DNA of 29,542 nucleotides from JBNKFQ01 sp050289385 (lineage in GTDB: Bacteria; Pseudomonadota; Gammaproteobacteria; Pseudomonadales; Porticoccaceae). Shown here piece after piece: positions 15,144-21,830 of the stretch. Below the pieces are notes generated by a model. The model was not told the DNA's origin, did no database searches, and was given only the letters and a program-made list of their open reading frames with translations. The DNA is taken from contig JBNKFQ010000086.1 in NCBI GenBank assembly GCA_050289385.1, positions 1 to 29,542 on the forward strand, in the 5' to 3' direction. Each line of letters starts with the position of its first letter. Within the stretch, counting starts at the first letter, position 1. Position numbers and translations under genes: made by a program.

Positions 15144-15893
15144 CTACTGATGACCGGACGGGATGGCGTCAATCAATGCACGTAATTCACGCGCTACCTT
15201 TACCGACGCTTGATTGTCACCATGGACGCAAATAGTGTCAGTTTGCACGGCCAGCTCCTTGCCGCGATGGGTTGTGACAGTCGAGGTTTGCAACAATTTA
15301 TCAACACGCTCAATAATCTGCTGCGAGTCCTGCAGGACGGCGCCCTGTTCACTGCGTGGTAACAACAGTCCCGAATCTGTGTAGGCGCGGTCACAAAAGA
15401 ACTCGAACCACAAAGGTATACCATACGGCTCTGCCAGCGACCGGTAATGATCATTGCGCGATGACGCCATTAACACCAGCGCAACACCGGGGTCAAAATC
15501 GGCTACGGCGCGTATGATTGCCGTCAACAATTGATCATCCTTCATCATATCGTTGTAGAGTGCCCCGTGAGGCTTCACGTATTCCAGATTCACCTGATGA
15601 CGGCGGCATATCGCCTCGAGCGCGCCCACCTGGTAAGCGACAATCGAGGACACTTCTGCTGGCGAGCAGTCGATGGAACGCCGGCCAAAACCTGCCAGAT
15701 CCGGGTAACCCGGATGGGCTCCAACTGCCACACCGTGCTGTCTGGCCAGTGCCACTGTGCGGTCCATGACCATCGGATCAGAGGCATGGAAGCCGCAGGC
15801 GATATTAGCCATATGAAGGTGGGGCATCACCTCTTCGTCCAGCCCCATCTCCCACAGGCCAAAGCCTTCACCAAGATCGCAATTGAGACGCAT
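15144..15893 (-). CDS. pxpA: 5-oxoprolinase subunit PxpA (LamB/YcsF family)
   Basis: PxpA has the LamB/YcsF fold and provides the hydrolytic half of ATP-dependent 5-oxoproline conversion to L-glutamate with PxpBC. The 249 residues show the full set of family motifs: NCDLGEGFG near the start, MANIACGFHASDP (28-40), GAHPGYPDLAGFGRR (58-72) and VKPHGALYND (105-114). It begins with an ATG at 15893 preceded by GAGGAG, 7 nt upstream. A perfect TATAAT lies 29 nt upstream, next to an inverted repeat that may be an operator. It is first in the pxpA-pxpB-pxpC operon and is divergent from the ECF sigma gene of cassette 3. Pyroglutamate arises by cyclisation of N-terminal Gln in peptides. This fits the peptidase genes at 21.8-26.3 kb, but the link is inferred. 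Confidence 0.95.
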   Translation of the reverse strand: MRLNCDLGEGFGLWEMGLDEEVMPHLHMANIACGFHASDPMVMDRTVALARQHGVAVGAHPGYPDLAGFGRRSIDCSPAEVSSIVAYQVGALEAICRRHQVNLEYVKPHGALYNDMMKDDQLLTAIIRAVADFDPGVALVLMASSRNDHYRSLAEPYGIPLWFEFFCDRAYTDSGLLLPRSEQGAVLQDSQQIIERVDKLLQTSTVTTHRGKELAVQTDTICVHGDNQASVKVARELRALIDAIPSGHQ

Positions 15894-15921
15894 TCAAGAC
15901 TCCTCGTACCAGAGACTACCT

Positions 15922-15951
15922 ATTATACGCCAGTAGCACACACCTGGCGTA
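15922..15951 (-). promoter_or_regulatory. pxp operon promoter with overlapping inverted-repeat operator
   Basis: On the minus strand TATAAT (15927-15922) is a perfect -10. It overlaps a perfect inverted repeat TACGCCAG (15926-15933), 10 nt, CTGGCGTA (15944-15951). No good -35 lies 17 bp upstream, so an activator binding the repeat, or a repressor covering the promoter, is plausible. The pxpA start is 29 nt from the -10. No regulator gene for pxp lies next to it. Confidence 0.6.
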
Positions 15952-15994
15952 ACACCCTGACACCCGATTAGGACCTGCTAAACTTTGAGGGGGG

Positions 15995-16021
15995 GGGTAT
16001 TCGTTAATGCCTGCGTTACAG
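15995..16021 (+). promoter_or_regulatory. Candidate self-promoter of ECF sigma gene 3
   Basis: GGGTAT (15995-16000), an 11-nt spacer, then TGCGTTACAG (16012-16021). The receptor gene of this cassette has GGGTAT, 11 nt, TGCGTTATAG (17684-17710). The -35-like box is the end of a run of nine G (15989-15997). The sigma ATG is 49 nt downstream. The boxes differ from those of cassettes 1 and 2. Confidence 0.7.
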
Positions 16022-16057
16022 GTTTGAGGGGTTGTTTGAGACCGACAACCCCAAACC
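16021..16057 (+). promoter_or_regulatory. Leader stem-loop before ECF sigma gene 3
   Basis: GGTTTG-AG-GGGTTGT (16021-16035) can pair with ACAACCCCAAACC (16045-16057). That is 13 base pairs with a 2-nt AG bulge and a 9-nt loop. It begins at the last base of the -10 box and ends 12 nt before the sigma ATG, so it would fill nearly the whole leader. No clear ribosome binding site lies between it and the ATG. Confidence 0.6.
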
Positions 16058-16069
16058 GGGTATAGCGAT

Positions 16070-16621
16070 ATGCAGCAGGTTAACAGGCTGAGAAAGGTAG
16101 CGTCAGTGCCGCGTGAGCAGGATGAACAGATATCTGAGCTGGTATCCAGGAACTGGGCAGCCATTCAGGGTTATATCTATCAGAAAATCGGATGCCAGGA
16201 CGAGTCCAAAGACCTGACACAAGAGGTCTTTTACCGTTTTACCCGCAAAAATGAAACATCGAAATTCCTGTTCCCAAAAGCTCTGCTCTACAAGATAGCC
16301 GGCAACCTGTTGCTGGACCGCTTGCGTCGCCGCCAGGTGCGGGACGCCGACCAGCACATTTCATTTGAAGACAAGATTCTTAGCCGCACGGAAGATCCGG
16401 CACGAATTGTCGACGCACGACAGGAACTGGAAATTTTGGAAGAGGTAATCAAAAGGCTTCCCAAACGTTGCCGGGAAGTTTTTGTACTCAGCCGATTTTC
16501 CAACATGACAAACCGCAACATCGCCGACCACCTTGGCATTTCGCTGGGCGTTGTCGAAAAGCAGATCAGCAAGGCTCTGTTGCGTTGCAGGAAGGAACTG
16601 GAAGGACGAAATTATGAATAA
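16070..16621 (+). CDS. FecI-type ECF RNA polymerase sigma factor (cassette 3)
   Basis: This 183-residue protein has ECF region 2 at about 23-88 (DESKDLTQEVFYRFTRKN, then KALLYKIAGNLLLDRLRRRQ). Region 4 spans about 126-175 (LPKRCREVFVLSRFSNMTNR, then NIADHLGISLGVVEKQISKA). The ATG at 16070 follows a leader that can fold into a stable hairpin, and no clear Shine-Dalgarno sequence is visible. Translation may thus be weak or controlled. The last codons overlap the fecR start by 8 bp (ATGAATAA), a different overlap from the ATGA of the other two cassettes. It is divergent from pxpABC. By analogy with the FecIRA scheme it should transcribe its own operon and the receptor gene after receptor 3 binds its ligand. 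Confidence 0.9.
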   Translation: MQQVNRLRKVASVPREQDEQISELVSRNWAAIQGYIYQKIGCQDESKDLTQEVFYRFTRKNETSKFLFPKALLYKIAGNLLLDRLRRRQVRDADQHISFEDKILSRTEDPARIVDARQELEILEEVIKRLPKRCREVFVLSRFSNMTNRNIADHLGISLGVVEKQISKALLRCRKELEGRNYE

Positions 16622-17678
16622 GTCCCCATATACCACGAATCAGGGTGCCATCAAACAGGTAGCCGCGAGCTGGTACAGCCGCGAATTAACTGGCGATCTT
16701 TCCATTGAAGAGCAAAATGCGTTTCAAGACTGGTTGGCCCTGGATGCGCAACACGCCATCGAATACGCCAAAATCGAGTCAACCTGGGACAGGGTTCAAA
16801 ACCTGGACGGTCGCAATAGCATTAACGCCCTGGTCAATTCTGCACTTACTGGCAAATCGCAACGTTCGACAGGGCCATTCAAGGAGCTATTTCGTTTTTT
16901 ACAACCTGGATGGGCAGCGGCGCTGGGCGCATGTCTGCTGGTAGTCGTCGGCCTTGCTGTGTTTAATTACCGACAAACCGATCAAATATACACCACCGCT
17001 GTCGGTGAACGTAAAACCGTACTCCTGCAGGATAATTCAACAATCGAGCTCAATACAGACAGTCTGGTAAAAGTGGCTTTCAGTAAAGATGCAAGGGAAA
17101 TATTCATTGAAAAAGGTCAGGTACATTTCGCCGTTACGCACGATCCTGAACGGCCACTGTTTGTCTACGCAGGTACCAACAGAGTGCATGTTCTTGGTAC
17201 AAAGTTTGATGTATATGCAAAACCGCATGAAATGACTGTGACTCTGGTGGAAGGTCAAGTAGAAGTTGCACAAGTACGTGCCGGGAGCCTGATCAAAAAT
17301 GATCAGGTTATCTGGCGGGAACGCCTGTTACCCGGAGAGCAAGTAACGCTCCGGCACTCGGCAGAAGGACAGCCGGGCGCTGAACCTCAAATTATAAACG
17401 TGGATATTAAAAGAGCCACGTCCTGGCGCCAGAACAAACTCGATTTTGATGACGTTAAACTGAAATATGCCATTGCTGAATTTAATCGTTATCTCCAACA
17501 CCCCGTTATTATTGTCGATGACCGTCTGAGCAATATTAAAATTGGCGGAGTATTTAAAACAGGTGATACAGAAACACTATTGCTGGCGTTGAAAAGAAGC
17601 TTCAGCATTGAGTCAAATAAATTGGCCAACGGTTCTGTTCAATTACGCCTAGCACAACCGGAAATATTTTCCAGGTAA
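16614..17678 (+). CDS. FecR-family anti-sigma factor / sigma regulator (cassette 3)
   Basis: The protein has 354 residues from the ATG at 16614. The cytoplasmic DUF4880-type domain spans about 12-63 (VAASWYSRELTGDLSIEEQN, then AFQDWLALDAQHA). A membrane helix spans about 98-117 (PGWAAALGACLLVVVGLAVF). The periplasmic FecR domain spans about 127-225 and contains VLGTKF, with Gly195-Thr196 at the known self-cleavage position of FecR proteins. An STN-like C-terminal region spans about 270-346 (LDFDDVKLKYAIAEFNRYLQ). The open frame extends up to 16533, but that part overlaps the sigma gene. The chosen ATG has GAAGGA 8 nt upstream and overlaps the sigma stop. The receptor gene follows after 69 bp, a gap that contains the receptor's own candidate promoter. 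Confidence 0.9.
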   Translation: MNKSPYTTNQGAIKQVAASWYSRELTGDLSIEEQNAFQDWLALDAQHAIEYAKIESTWDRVQNLDGRNSINALVNSALTGKSQRSTGPFKELFRFLQPGWAAALGACLLVVVGLAVFNYRQTDQIYTTAVGERKTVLLQDNSTIELNTDSLVKVAFSKDAREIFIEKGQVHFAVTHDPERPLFVYAGTNRVHVLGTKFDVYAKPHEMTVTLVEGQVEVAQVRAGSLIKNDQVIWRERLLPGEQVTLRHSAEGQPGAEPQIINVDIKRATSWRQNKLDFDDVKLKYAIAEFNRYLQHPVIIVDDRLSNIKIGGVFKTGDTETLLLALKRSFSIESNKLANGSVQLRLAQPEIFSR

Positions 17679-17683
17679 AGGGA

Positions 17684-17710
17684 GGGTATATACGGAAATT
17701 TGCGTTATAG
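17684..17710 (+). promoter_or_regulatory. Candidate ECF promoter of receptor 3
   Basis: GGGTAT (17684-17689), 11 nt, TGCGTTATAG (17701-17710). It matches the element before sigma gene 3 at 15 of 16 box positions with the same spacer. It starts 5 bp after the fecR stop, and the receptor ATG is 38 nt downstream. Confidence 0.7.
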
Positions 17711-17747
17711 CTAATGAATAAATAGCAGGCAAATGCCGGAGGGGAAC

Positions 17748-20294
17748 ATGAGTAAATTTACAAATACAACAATCACCGAAAAAAAACGGGGGAAAGTGTA
17801 TCGACAAGCGGCGCTCGCAATCGCAATTTCAGCAGCTTCCTTGTTGGGCAGCTCCGGCGCGTTTTCTGATGAGATGGCCCAGCGCTACTCAATAGAAATT
17901 CAGCAGCTTGATACAGCCCTGAAAACTTTCGCCGAACAAACCAACATGCAGGTGATTTACCCTCCGGAACTGGTAACGTCACTTCAAACCAAAGGTGTAA
18001 CAGGAAAATACCAGCCAAAACAGGCGTTGAAAATGCTTTTGGCGGGCACAGACCTGGATTATGAATTTGCTTCCGACAAATTGATTGTTATCAGTGAACG
18101 GAATGATTCACAAAGTGACTCACCTCAACAAAACAACTCACCTCGAAAAATCGACAAGTCAAATAGAGAGCAAAGAATAGAAGAAATAATTATTACCGCC
18201 ACCAAGCGATCAGAAAGCATCCAGGATGTGCCAATGAGCATCACTGCGATCGACGATCAAGAGATGGATCGCAGAGGTTTCAGTGGCATGGACGACTATT
18301 TACGCCTTCTGCCTGGCGTCAACATTATCGATCAAGGTGTCGGTTTTAATACTATTATCATGAGAGGCGTTTCTACCAGACCCAACTATGAAAGCCTGAT
18401 AAATGGCTCCACTGTCGGCATTTACTTTTCCGAGATCCCCATTGCCAAAAGCGAAGCTTATGGAAATGTAGATTTAAAACTTGTTGATATGGAACGCATA
18501 GAAGTTCTGCGCGGCCCGCAGGGCACACTATTTGGCTCGGGCTCGATGGGCGGAACCATACGCAATATCCCCAAGGCTCCAAACCTTCAGGAGTTCGAAG
18601 GGTCAGTTGAGGCCGAATACTCAAATACTTCAGTCAACGGAAGTAATAATTATAATATTCAGGGTGTTATTAACATTCCTCTGATTCAAGACGAGTTAGC
18701 CATTCGTGGCGTGATATATCAATACGAAAATAGCGGCCATGTTAAAAACCTGGCTGGAGAAGACCCGGACATTATTGCTTCAGCCAATTCCATTGGAATG
18801 CCAGAGCGGGCAATAAATTCGATTTCTGGTGACTCAAAATATACTGGTGCAAGATTAAGTGCATTGTGGCGACCCAGAGATGAAATGGATCTGACCTTTA
18901 ATTATATTCGTCAAAAATCGGAATCAATTGGAATTACAGGAGGCTACATAAATCTTGATATTGGCGAATATGCTAACGCAAAATTACATCCCGGGGATCT
19001 GGTTGGTGATGAGGGTCTCAGGCATGAAACTGATATCTTTAATTTTGTTGTTGAATACGATTTCAGTTGGGCAAAACTGATTTCTTCCTCTACTTACATT
19101 GATGAACTTAATGCAAGCACCGATTCCTGGAGCCCAACGTGGTCACTAAAATTTGATTTTCGGCCAGAACAATTTACCCAGGAGATCAGGCTTGCATCAC
19201 AATTTGATGGAGCATTTCAATTTATTGCAGGACTGTATTACGACGACACCGAAACTATCCGTGATGGAGTTCACCTAAACCCGGTTCCTGGCGCAGAACA
19301 GCTTCTCGGATTCTATTACTTAACTACAAAAGTGGACCAAAAAGCGTTTTTTGGCGAGCTATCTTATGATTTAACTGATCAGCTAAATCTGACAGTTGGC
19401 GCACGAGCTTTCAGCTATGAACGTGTTGACGACGATGTGGCTGGCGGCCCCTTATTTGGCAGCGCCACTGGAACTTACCGGGCCACCGACGAAAGCGGGG
19501 CCACCTATAAATTGGATATTACCTATACACCAAACGAAGATTCTTTAGTCTATGCCAAATGGTCCGAAGGATTTCGTCTGGGCCGCGGACACCTTCAACC
19601 CCCCGAAGATCTTTGCGATGTCGACAAAGACGGACTTTTTGATGGAACCAATGCCTCAATTATCCAAAAGCCCATTGAATCCGACAGCCTGGATAACTAT
19701 GAACTTGGTGGGAAGTTTAGCTTTCTGGATAGTCGCTGGACGATTAATGCAGCCTTGTTTCGAATTAACTGGGATGGCATACCTCTCGCGGTTGCAAGTC
19801 CAACCCAGTGCGGTTTCTTTATATATGCCAACGCAGGTGGTGCAATATCCGAAGGGGTTGAACTGGAAAGCTCGCTTTATCTGACGGACGCATTTCGAAT
19901 TAATATCGGCACATCATACGTGAATGCAGAACTCAGCACAGATGCTCCCTCGCTGGGTGGTAAAAAAGGCAACCGCTTACCCGGGTCACCGCGTTTTAAA
20001 TTTAACCTGGGACTTCAGTACGATTTTGACGTTGCAGGCCACTCGTCATTTATTAGCAGCGATTACGCTTATATCGGCGACTTTTACAATAGCGTGCAGG
20101 AGTCTGCTGCTTCGGAAGCAGGAAATTATCACCAGGTCAATATGAAAGCAGGTACAAGCTTTGATAATCTTGCTGTTTCAGTGTTTGTTAAAAACCTGAC
20201 TAATGATAACAGTTTTACTCTCGCATTCGCTCGAAGCGCGGTTCTGCGTCTACGCCCACGCACCATTGGTATTAACGTAAAGTATCTGTTTTGA
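17748..20294 (+). CDS. TonB-dependent receptor with N-terminal STN signalling domain (cassette 3)
   Basis: The protein has 848 residues. An extended signal peptide covers about 1-40, with a basic start and a hydrophobic AALAIAISAASLLG core. The STN domain spans about 46-117 (LDTALKTFAEQTNMQVIYPP). A low-complexity Ser/Gln/Asn linker runs to 138. The TonB box EEIIITA is at 145-151. The plug contains RIEVLRGPQGTLFGSGSMGG, and the barrel ends RPRTIGINVKYLF. The ATG at 17748 has GGAGGGG directly upstream. A second ATG 15 nt earlier (17733) would place that ribosome binding site inside the gene, so I prefer 17748. The receptor should carry an unknown ligand across the outer membrane and signal through FecR to the sigma factor of the same cassette. 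It is followed by a strong hairpin shared with the convergent permease gene. Confidence 0.93.
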   Translation: MSKFTNTTITEKKRGKVYRQAALAIAISAASLLGSSGAFSDEMAQRYSIEIQQLDTALKTFAEQTNMQVIYPPELVTSLQTKGVTGKYQPKQALKMLLAGTDLDYEFASDKLIVISERNDSQSDSPQQNNSPRKIDKSNREQRIEEIIITATKRSESIQDVPMSITAIDDQEMDRRGFSGMDDYLRLLPGVNIIDQGVGFNTIIMRGVSTRPNYESLINGSTVGIYFSEIPIAKSEAYGNVDLKLVDMERIEVLRGPQGTLFGSGSMGGTIRNIPKAPNLQEFEGSVEAEYSNTSVNGSNNYNIQGVINIPLIQDELAIRGVIYQYENSGHVKNLAGEDPDIIASANSIGMPERAINSISGDSKYTGARLSALWRPRDEMDLTFNYIRQKSESIGITGGYINLDIGEYANAKLHPGDLVGDEGLRHETDIFNFVVEYDFSWAKLISSSTYIDELNASTDSWSPTWSLKFDFRPEQFTQEIRLASQFDGAFQFIAGLYYDDTETIRDGVHLNPVPGAEQLLGFYYLTTKVDQKAFFGELSYDLTDQLNLTVGARAFSYERVDDDVAGGPLFGSATGTYRATDESGATYKLDITYTPNEDSLVYAKWSEGFRLGRGHLQPPEDLCDVDKDGLFDGTNASIIQKPIESDSLDNYELGGKFSFLDSRWTINAALFRINWDGIPLAVASPTQCGFFIYANAGGAISEGVELESSLYLTDAFRINIGTSYVNAELSTDAPSLGGKKGNRLPGSPRFKFNLGLQYDFDVAGHSSFISSDYAYIGDFYNSVQESAASEAGNYHQVNMKAGTSFDNLAVSVFVKNLTNDNSFTLAFARSAVLRLRPRTIGINVKYLF

Positions 20295-20345
20295 CATAAC
20301 TTGACTTACTGTTAAGTAATAAATTGTTCCCTCTAGCAATAACTT

Positions 20346-20379
20346 CCCATTCTTTCCGATTATTAACGGAAAGAATGGG
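20346..20379. terminator. Terminator hairpin between convergent genes
   Basis: CCCATTCTTTCCG (20346-20358) and CGGAAAGAATGGG (20367-20379) form a perfect 13-bp stem with loop ATTATTAA. On the plus strand it is followed by GCTCTTCTTTA, a moderate T-rich tail. It lies 51 bp after receptor 3 and 8 bp beyond the stop of the minus-strand permease, so it probably ends both transcripts. The minus-strand side lacks a T-run. Confidence 0.78.
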
Positions 20380-20387
20380 GCTCTTCT

Positions 20388-21830
20388 TTAACGGTAACCA
20401 CCGAGAATCATCTGCATTTGAAAGTCTGCACTCATCACCTGCCTGCGCAAACGATTAAAAATCAGGCCCAATATCATCCAGAGGGATATAGTAACAAATT
20501 CAGTTTGGCCCAATTGACCTGGACTACCGGGAACAGTCATTAGCCCGACCAGAAAAACTCCTGCAGTAATCGCTACCCAAATCGTCACCTTTTTAATTTG
20601 ATAAGGTCGCTTCATATTCGGAGCAATTTTGCGCAATTTTAAAGTAGACAATGCTGTCACCAACATTACAATACTTAACACAAAAGAATAACTGCTAACA
20701 ATTGGCATGAGAGCTGCCTTCCCAATAAATGGTCCCGCCATCATCAAGGCCCCGGCAAAAAGAATGGCATTTTTTGGAGTGTGATAAACCGGATGAAGCT
20801 CAGCAAACCAGTGGGGTAATAACCCTCCCCGCCCCTGGGCAAACAACAACCTTGTCGCAGCCATAAAAATGCCATTGAGCGTTGAAATGATCCCAAGAAG
20901 TCCGGCAAACAATACCAGCCTTGCAGCCCATTCCATCTCAAAGCTACTGCGGAAAACCTCTGCCATAGGTAGATTATTTTTATCTGACATAATGGCACTT
21001 AATGTTTCACTCGAAACGCTATACCCTAAAGCAACGATAACGAAAATATAAAAAAGTATACCCATAAGTATCGTAGCGACAATAGCGACCCCCAATTGCC
21101 GGGGCAACATTTTAACACCTGATTCTTCGGCAGCCTGAGGAATACAGTCAAAGCCCGTCAGGAAAAAAGGCACAACCACAAGAACTGAAGCTATAGACAC
21201 CGGGACTCCTACCTGCCACGGCGCATCACTACTAAATAAAGGAGACAGATTCTCGAAATTTCCTTTCCAAAAAGCAACGGCACAAAAAACAACCGCGCTC
21301 AATAGCATTCCGGCAATTACGACTGTCTGAAATTTTGCTGAATACTTGGCCCCGCGCCAATTCAGCCACATCACCCAACCACCGGCGAACAAGCCTGAAA
21401 TTGTAGTAGTCCATGAGATGTGATAACCACCAATTTCATATAAATAATTTGTTGACAGTGCGGGAAAAATCGCCTCGACCATCGTCCCTATTGCAATGGT
21501 TTCAAAGGGTGTAAGCGACATATACCCCAACGATAACAGCCAGGCTACAAAAAAAGAAACAAAGGGACCGAAAGCCTTGTAAGTAAAAGCCACCTCCCCA
21601 CCCGTAACCGGCAGAGCCGCCGTCAATTCCGCATAACATTTGCCAATGGGAACAAGCATTAGCCCTCCCAATACAAAGGCCAGAACGGCCCCTAACACCC
21701 CCCCTTGCTGCAACCATTGCCCGGCATAAACGACCCAGCCAACTCCAATCATGACCCCAAAACCTATCGCTATGTAATCCTTGAACGAAATGACCCGTTC
21801 CAGACTTTCGCGTGGTGACATCGAAATCAT
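20388..21830 (-). CDS. APC-superfamily amino-acid permease
   Basis: This 480-residue protein has about 12 hydrophobic helices. Its first helix carries the glycine-rich IGFGVMIGVGWVVYAG pattern, which in APC carriers lines the substrate site. TGFDCIPQAAEES in the middle and ATRLLFAQGRGGLLP further on are also APC signatures. It should be an inner-membrane symporter for an amino acid or amine, with the substrate unknown. The ATG at 21830 overlaps the stop of the upstream hydrolase gene (ATGA), so the two are translated in tandem. The third ORF-internal Met at 21821 is a possible alternative. Position after two exported peptidase-like enzymes suggests uptake of their products. The gene ends at the convergent hairpin. 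Confidence 0.9.
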   Translation of the reverse strand: MISMSPRESLERVISFKDYIAIGFGVMIGVGWVVYAGQWLQQGGVLGAVLAFVLGGLMLVPIGKCYAELTAALPVTGGEVAFTYKAFGPFVSFFVAWLLSLGYMSLTPFETIAIGTMVEAIFPALSTNYLYEIGGYHISWTTTISGLFAGGWVMWLNWRGAKYSAKFQTVVIAGMLLSAVVFCAVAFWKGNFENLSPLFSSDAPWQVGVPVSIASVLVVVPFFLTGFDCIPQAAEESGVKMLPRQLGVAIVATILMGILFYIFVIVALGYSVSSETLSAIMSDKNNLPMAEVFRSSFEMEWAARLVLFAGLLGIISTLNGIFMAATRLLFAQGRGGLLPHWFAELHPVYHTPKNAILFAGALMMAGPFIGKAALMPIVSSYSFVLSIVMLVTALSTLKLRKIAPNMKRPYQIKKVTIWVAITAGVFLVGLMTVPGSPGQLGQTEFVTISLWMILGLIFNRLRRQVMSADFQMQMILGGYR

